Assembly: GCF_029837695.1 (NCBI RefSeq)
Contig: NZ_JAOEEA010000012.1
Location: 62,001-126,000, forward strand
Reading direction: 5' to 3'
Length of the DNA: 64,000 nucleotides
Source of the DNA: Pseudomonas sp. GD04019
GTDB taxonomy: Bacteria; Pseudomonadota; Gammaproteobacteria; Pseudomonadales; Pseudomonadaceae
Shown here: positions 59,981-64,000 of the stretch, piece by piece
Layout of the letters: every line of letters starts with the position of its first letter
How positions within the stretch are numbered: position 1 is the first letter of the stretch
Notes under the pieces: generated by a model
What the model was told of the DNA's origin: nothing
The model's input: the letters and a program-made list of their open reading frames with translations, nothing else
The model's database searches: none
Program-made: the position numbers and the translations under genes

Positions 59981-60460
59981 ATGGCAGACGAAAACGAACA
60001 AGGCACCAGCCCCGAGGAGCAGGCCCTGGCCGACGAATGGGCCGCGGCCCTCGCCGAGGCCGGTGATGACGCCGGGCAGGCGGACATCGACGCGCTGATG
60101 AGCCAGGGCGGCGGTGCTGCAGCACCGGCCGCGCCGCGCATGGCGATGGAGGAATTCGGTGCCGCACCCAAGCCGGGCAATGGCCCGGTCTCGCTGGATG
60201 GACCGAACCTGGATGTGATCCTCGATATCCCGGTGTCCATCTCCATGGAAGTGGGCAGCACCGAGATTTCCATCCGCAATCTGCTGCAGCTCAACCAGGG
60301 CTCGGTGGTGGAGCTGGACCGCCTGGCCGGCGAGCCGCTGGACGTGCTGGTCAACGGCACCCTGATCGCCCACGGCGAAGTGGTGGTGGTCAACGAGAAG
60401 TTCGGCATTCGCCTGACCGATGTGATCAGCCCCAGCGAACGCATCAAGAAGCTGCGTTGA
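59981..60460 (+). CDS. fliN: Flagellar motor switch protein FliN
   Basis: This 159-residue protein joins an acidic Ala-rich N-terminal extension (about 1-75) to a C-terminal SPOA domain (about 75-159, VILDIPVSISMEVGSTEISIRNLLQLNQGSVVELDRLAGEPLDVLVNGTLIAHGEVVVVNEKFGIRL). It forms the lower C ring with FliM. It starts 84 bases after fliM; that gap holds no other feature I can see. Confidence 0.95.
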   Translation: MADENEQGTSPEEQALADEWAAALAEAGDDAGQADIDALMSQGGGAAAPAAPRMAMEEFGAAPKPGNGPVSLDGPNLDVILDIPVSISMEVGSTEISIRNLLQLNQGSVVELDRLAGEPLDVLVNGTLIAHGEVVVVNEKFGIRLTDVISPSERIKKLR

Positions 60461-60464
60461 GGCG

Positions 60465-60902
60465 ATGATGCGCGCATTCTGCAGCCTTTTCCTGCTGGCC
60501 CCGTTGACGGTACTGGCCGCCGAGCCGGCGGCCAAGGCGGTGACCACCCCCATGGCCGGTAGCGACATCGGCAGCCAGCTGGCGCAGCTGCTGCTCGGCC
60601 TGTTGCTGGTGATCGGCCTGATCTTCGCCCTGGCCTGGGTGATGCGGCGGGTGCAGCAGATCGGCCCGCGCGGCAACCAGGCGATCAAGCTGGTAGCCAG
60701 CCAGGCCCTCGGTCCGCGTGACCGCCTATTGCTGGTGCAAGTGGGCGGCGAGCAGGTACTGCTCGGCCTCACTGCCGGACGCATCACACCGCTGCACGTG
60801 CTCAAGGAGCCGGTAAGCCTGGAAGCTGCCGAGCCCGCCACGCCCGAGTTCGCCCAGCGCCTGATGGAACTGCTTGGCAAGGACCAGAAGGACAAATCCT
60901 GA
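60465..60902 (+). CDS. fliO: Flagellar export apparatus protein FliO
   Basis: This 145-residue membrane protein has a signal-like N terminus, one main membrane segment (about 40-62, LAQLLLGLLLVIGLIFALAWVM) and a cytoplasmic FliO domain (AIKLVASQALGPRDRLLLVQVGGEQVLLGLTAGRITPLHVL). It helps assemble the FliP pore. It shares one base with the start of fliP. Confidence 0.92.
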   Translation: MMRAFCSLFLLAPLTVLAAEPAAKAVTTPMAGSDIGSQLAQLLLGLLLVIGLIFALAWVMRRVQQIGPRGNQAIKLVASQALGPRDRLLLVQVGGEQVLLGLTAGRITPLHVLKEPVSLEAAEPATPEFAQRLMELLGKDQKDKS

Positions 60903-61690
60903 TGCTGCGTTTGTTGCTGGTACTGGTTCTCAGCCTGGGCGCCTCGCTGGCTTTCGCCGAAGAGACTCCGCCGGGCGTTTCTGCGCTGATCCAGCAGGGC
61001 GAAAATCCGCTGTCGATCCCGGCCATTACCCTGTCCACCGACGCGGAGGGGCAGCAGGAGTACTCGGTCAGCCTGCAGATCCTGCTGATCATGACGGCGC
61101 TGAGCTTTATCCCGGCATTCGTCATGCTGATGACCAGCTTCACCCGGATCATCATCGTGTTTTCCATCCTGCGCCAGGCCCTGGGCCTGCAGCAGACCCC
61201 ATCGAACCAGATACTCATCGGTCTGGCCCTGTTCCTGACCATGTTCATCATGGCGCCGGTGTTCGAACAGATTAACCGCGACGCCCTGCAGCCCTATCTC
61301 AACGAGCAATTGACGGCGCCGCAGGCGATCGCCAAGGCCGAGGTGCCGATCAAGGAGTTCATGCTGGCGCAGACCCGCGCCTCGGACCTGGAGCTGTTCG
61401 TGCGCCTGTCCAAGCGCACCGACATCCTCTCGCCGGAGCAGGCGCCGCTGACCATCCTGATCCCGGCCTTCGTCACCTCCGAGCTGAAGACCGCATTCCA
61501 GATCGGCTTCATGATCTTCATCCCGTTCCTGATCATCGACATGGTGGTGGCGAGCATCCTCATGGCCATGGGTATGATGATGCTGTCGCCGCTGATCATT
61601 TCCCTGCCGTTCAAGATCATGCTGTTCGTCCTGATCGATGGCTGGGCGCTGATCATGGGCACCCTTGCCGGTAGTTTCGGCACGTTATAG
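60902..61690 (+). CDS. fliP: Flagellar export pore protein FliP
   Basis: This 262-residue core export-gate protein has a cleavable signal (about 20 residues, ending ASLAFA) and four membrane segments. Signatures are LQILLIMTALSFIPAFVMLMTSFTRIIIVFSILRQALG and FQIGFMIFIPFLIIDMVVASILMAMGMMMLSP. It forms the pore with FliQ and FliR. Translation is probably coupled to fliO. Confidence 0.96.
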   Translation: MLRLLLVLVLSLGASLAFAEETPPGVSALIQQGENPLSIPAITLSTDAEGQQEYSVSLQILLIMTALSFIPAFVMLMTSFTRIIIVFSILRQALGLQQTPSNQILIGLALFLTMFIMAPVFEQINRDALQPYLNEQLTAPQAIAKAEVPIKEFMLAQTRASDLELFVRLSKRTDILSPEQAPLTILIPAFVTSELKTAFQIGFMIFIPFLIIDMVVASILMAMGMMMLSPLIISLPFKIMLFVLIDGWALIMGTLAGSFGTL

Positions 61691-61701
61691 AGGACGCGCA
61701 G

Positions 61702-61971
61702 ATGACCCCGGAAATCGCCGTCGACCTGTTCCGCGAAGCGCTCTGGCTGACCGCCCTGATCGTCGGCCTGCTGGTGCTGCCGAGCCTGCTGGTGGGGCTG
61801 CTGGTGGCCATGTTCCAGGCCGCCACGCAGATCAACGAACAGACCCTGAGCTTCGTTCCACGCCTGTTGGTGATGCTGCTGACGCTGATGTGGGCCGGCC
61901 CCTGGCTGGTGCGCGAGCTGATGGAGTACACCCAGACGCTGGTGCAGAACATTCCGCTGTTGATCGGCTGA
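61702..61971 (+). CDS. fliQ: Flagellar export protein FliQ
   Basis: This is an 89-residue protein with two membrane helices (about 15-38 and 52-72). The pattern EIAVDLFREALWLTALIVGLLVLPSLLVGLLVAMFQAATQINEQTLSFVPRLL is typical of FliQ in the export gate. GAGGA precedes the ATG. It overlaps the fliR start by one base. Confidence 0.95.
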   Translation: MTPEIAVDLFREALWLTALIVGLLVLPSLLVGLLVAMFQAATQINEQTLSFVPRLLVMLLTLMWAGPWLVRELMEYTQTLVQNIPLLIG

Positions 61972-62747
61972 TGTTGGAGCTGACCAACATGCAGATCGGC
62001 GGCTGGGTAGGCCAGTACCTCCTGCCGCTGTTCCGCATCGCCTCCATGCTGATGGTGATGCCGGTGATCGGTACCCAGCTGGTGCCGATGCGGGTGCGCC
62101 TGTACCTGTCCCTGGCCATCTGCCTGGTACTGGCGCCGAACCTGCCGCCGATGCCGCAGGTGGACGCCGTGAGCCTGCAGTCCATGCTGCTGATCGGTGA
62201 GCAGGTGCTGGTCGGGGTGATGTTCGGCTTCATTCTGCAGTTGTACTTCCACCTCTTTACGGTTGCCGGACAACTGATTGCCACGCAGATGGGCCTGGGC
62301 TTCGCCTCCATGGTCGACCCGGCCAATGGCGTGTCAGTGCCGGTGCTCGGCCAGTTCCTGCTGATGCTGGTGACCCTGCTGTTCCTGGCCATGAACGGCC
62401 ATCTGGTGGTGTTCGAGGTGCTGGCGGAAAGCTTCGTCACTCTGCCGGTGGGTGAGGGTTTGCTGCTGGATCACTACTGGACCCTGGCCGGTAAGTTGAC
62501 CTGGGTGATCGCCGCCGGTCTGTTGATCGCGCTGCCGGTGGTCACTGCGCTGCTGATCATCAACCTGGCCTTCGGTGTGATGACCCGAGCGGCGCCACAA
62601 TTGAACATCTTTTCCATTGGCTTCCCCCTGACGCTGGTCTTGGGCCTGCTGATTTTCTGGATAGGGCTTTCCGACTTCCTCGCACATTTTCAGACGCTCA
62701 CCAGCGAGGCTCTGCAACAACTGCGCGAACTGGCGCGCATACGCTGA
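61971..62747 (+). CDS. fliR: Flagellar export protein FliR
   Basis: This 258-residue export-gate protein has about six membrane segments. Recognisable parts are QYLLPLFRIASMLMVMPVIGTQLVPMRVRLYLSLAI and ATQMGLGFASMVDPANGVSVPVLGQF. The start at 61971 uses the last base of the fliQ stop codon. The upstream open frame is not coding. flhB follows after 12 bases. Confidence 0.95.
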   Translation: MLELTNMQIGGWVGQYLLPLFRIASMLMVMPVIGTQLVPMRVRLYLSLAICLVLAPNLPPMPQVDAVSLQSMLLIGEQVLVGVMFGFILQLYFHLFTVAGQLIATQMGLGFASMVDPANGVSVPVLGQFLLMLVTLLFLAMNGHLVVFEVLAESFVTLPVGEGLLLDHYWTLAGKLTWVIAAGLLIALPVVTALLIINLAFGVMTRAAPQLNIFSIGFPLTLVLGLLIFWIGLSDFLAHFQTLTSEALQQLRELARIR

Positions 62748-62759
62748 GGAGGCTCTGCC

Positions 62760-63896
62760 ATGGCTGAGAGCGAAAGCGGCGCGGACAAGAGTGAGGAACC
62801 CACTGGCAAGCGCCTGGAAGAGGCGCGCAAGAAAGGCCAGATAGCCCGCTCCAAGGAGCTCGGCACCTTGGCGGTGACCCTCGGAGGGGCGGCGGCGCTG
62901 CTGATTTACGGTGCAGATATAGGCCAAGTGTTGCTGGGGACGATGCGCGGCAACTTTGCCCTGCCGCGTGAGGTGTTGCTGGACGAAGGCTCCATGGCCC
63001 GCCACTTGCTCGCCACGGGTTTCGAAGCTCTATTGGCGTTGCAGTCATTCTTTGTGGTGATGCTTATTGCCTCGATCATCGGCCCCGTGGCCCTGGGCGG
63101 CTGGCTATTTTCCGCCGAAGCGCTGGCGCCCAAGTTCAGCCGGATGAACCCGCTGGAAGGGCTCAAGCGCATGTTTTCCACCAAGGCCCTGGTGGAGCTG
63201 CTCAAGGCATTGGCCAAGTTCGTGATCATCCTGATGGTGGCCCTGGCGGTGCTCAAGTCGGACCAGGACGACTTGCTGGCCATCGCCAACGAGTCGGTCG
63301 AGTCGGCCATCCTGCATGCCATGCAGGTAACCGGCTGGAGCCTGCTGTGGATGGCCTGCGGGCTGATCCTGATTGCCGCTGTGGATGTGCCGTTCCAGCT
63401 CTGGGACACCAAGCAGAAGCTGATGATGACCAAGCAGGAAGTGCGCGACGAATACAAGGACAGCGAGGGCAAGCCCGAGGTCAAGTCGAAGATTCGCCAG
63501 TTGCAGCGGCAGATGGCCGAGCGGCGGATGATGCAGCAGGTGCCCGAGGCCGACGTGGTGATCACCAACCCGACCCACTTCGCCGTGGCACTGAAGTACG
63601 ACCCGGCGAAGGGCAATGCGCCGATGCTGCTGGCCAAGGGCGGCGACTTCCTGGCGCTGAAGATTCGCGAGATCGCCCAGGAGCACAAGGTCACGCTGCT
63701 CGAATCGCCGGCCCTGGCGCGGGCGGTGTTCTACTCCACCGAGGTGGACCAGGAGATTCCCGCCGGCCTGTACCTGGCCGTGGCCCAGGTACTGGCCTAC
63801 GTCTACCAGCTCAAGCAGTTCCGCTCCGGCAAGGGCAAGCGCCCGGCGCCGCTGGCGAATCTGCCCATCCCGCCGGACCTGCGTCGCGACGAGTGA
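62760..63896 (+). CDS. flhB: Flagellar export switch protein FlhB
   Basis: This 378-residue protein has four membrane segments in the N-terminal half and a cytoplasmic domain with the autocleavage motif NPTH (270-273), where it cuts itself between N and P to allow the switch from hook to filament export. The N-terminal DKSEEPTGKRLEEARKKGQIARSKEL motif is typical. GAGGAGG precedes the ATG. It is convergent with the sodC-like gene, four bases away. Confidence 0.96.
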   Translation: MAESESGADKSEEPTGKRLEEARKKGQIARSKELGTLAVTLGGAAALLIYGADIGQVLLGTMRGNFALPREVLLDEGSMARHLLATGFEALLALQSFFVVMLIASIIGPVALGGWLFSAEALAPKFSRMNPLEGLKRMFSTKALVELLKALAKFVIILMVALAVLKSDQDDLLAIANESVESAILHAMQVTGWSLLWMACGLILIAAVDVPFQLWDTKQKLMMTKQEVRDEYKDSEGKPEVKSKIRQLQRQMAERRMMQQVPEADVVITNPTHFAVALKYDPAKGNAPMLLAKGGDFLALKIREIAQEHKVTLLESPALARAVFYSTEVDQEIPAGLYLAVAQVLAYVYQLKQFRSGKGKRPAPLANLPIPPDLRRDE

Positions 63897-63900
63897 CGCG

Positions 63901-64000
63901 TCACTCGATCACGCCGCAAGCCACGCGCACACCACCACCGCCCAGCGGCTTGGGGTGGTCGGCATGGTTGTCGCCTCCGGCGTGAATCATCAGGGCATGG
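63901..64000 (-). CDS. sodC: Cu-Zn superoxide dismutase, C-terminal end (partial)
   Basis: Only the last 32 complete codons are in the window. They read HALMIHAGGDNHADHPKPLG, then GGGVRVACGVIE and a stop. This is the C-terminal signature of SodC: the metal-site DNHAD region, GGGG and the active-site R-x-A-C-G-V-I segment with the disulfide cysteine. The enzyme is periplasmic in bacteria and dismutates superoxide. It lies on the minus strand, convergent with flhB, with no obvious terminator in the short gap. Confidence 0.88.
   Translation of the reverse strand, partial: HALMIHAGGDNHADHPKPLGGGGVRVACGVIE

Noticed and set aside
58946..61309. A 787-codon minus-strand open frame opposite fliM-fliP
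   Set aside because: It is fully antisense to four well-conserved flagellar genes, and its composition (His, Ala, Gln, Arg) is typical of antisense frames in GC-rich DNA.

Overview
The window is a high-GC gammaproteobacterial chromosome segment. It most resembles Pseudomonas sensu lato. The evidence is the FleQ/FleS/FleR regulators, the RpoN- and FliA-type promoters, the flgA/cheV/cheR/flgB order, and the HsbA/HsbR-type partner-switching genes inside the flagellar locus. P. aeruginosa keeps its flg and fli genes apart; here one almost continuous block runs from flgZ/flgN/flgM (about 6.3 kb) to flhB (63.9 kb), as in several other Pseudomonas lineages. I see no tRNA, rRNA, CRISPR array, insertion sequence or prophage gene.

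Layout. Positions 1-6.3 kb hold housekeeping genes: a glutathione transferase divergent from a TetR regulator with a palindrome between them, a Kef-type K+/H+ antiporter, a DUF5610-like protein, a glutaredoxin-like protein and a glutamine-synthetase-family ligase. From 6.3 to 10.8 kb lie flgZ, flgN, flgM and flgA (minus strand) facing cheV-cheR (plus strand). From 10.9 to 22.7 kb lie flgBCDE and flgFGHIJKL (rod, hook, rings, hook-associated proteins). From 22.7 to 38.7 kb, between flgL and fliC, is a sugar-nucleotide and glycosyltransferase island. From 39.0 to 48.5 kb lie fliC, flaG, fliD, two fliS genes, fliT, fleQ and fleSR. From 48.6 to 58.2 kb lie fliEFGHIJ, an hsbA/hsbR/hpt module and fliK. 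From 58.4 to 63.9 kb lie fliLMNOPQR-flhB. The right edge cuts a convergent sodC-like gene.

Regulation seen in the sequence. Near-consensus RpoN (-24/-12) elements precede flgB, flgF, flgA (minus strand), fleS, fliE and fliL, with a weaker one before fliD. FliA (sigma-28) elements precede fliC, the second fliS and, on the minus strand, flgM. A sigma-70-like element precedes fleQ. This agrees with the known Pseudomonas hierarchy: FleQ, then RpoN genes and FleSR, then FliA genes.

The most interesting part is the island at 22.7-38.7 kb. Ten genes are predicted to make and modify a nucleotide sugar: a UDP-glucose-type dehydrogenase, CDP-glucose synthesis and 4,6-dehydration, a 3,5-epimerase-like enzyme, a C-methyltransferase, a PLP sugar aminotransferase, three further methyltransferase-like proteins and an FAD oxidoreductase. 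They are followed by a WbqC-family protein among those genes and by a 1713-residue glycosyltransferase with about six transferase-like modules. The position next to fliC suggests a flagellin glycosylation system using an unusual CDP-linked, branched, amino- and methyl-modified sugar. The exact sugar and the attachment target are inferences. Several exported structural proteins (FlgE, FlgK, FlgL, FliD) also carry inserted or duplicated surface-domain segments.
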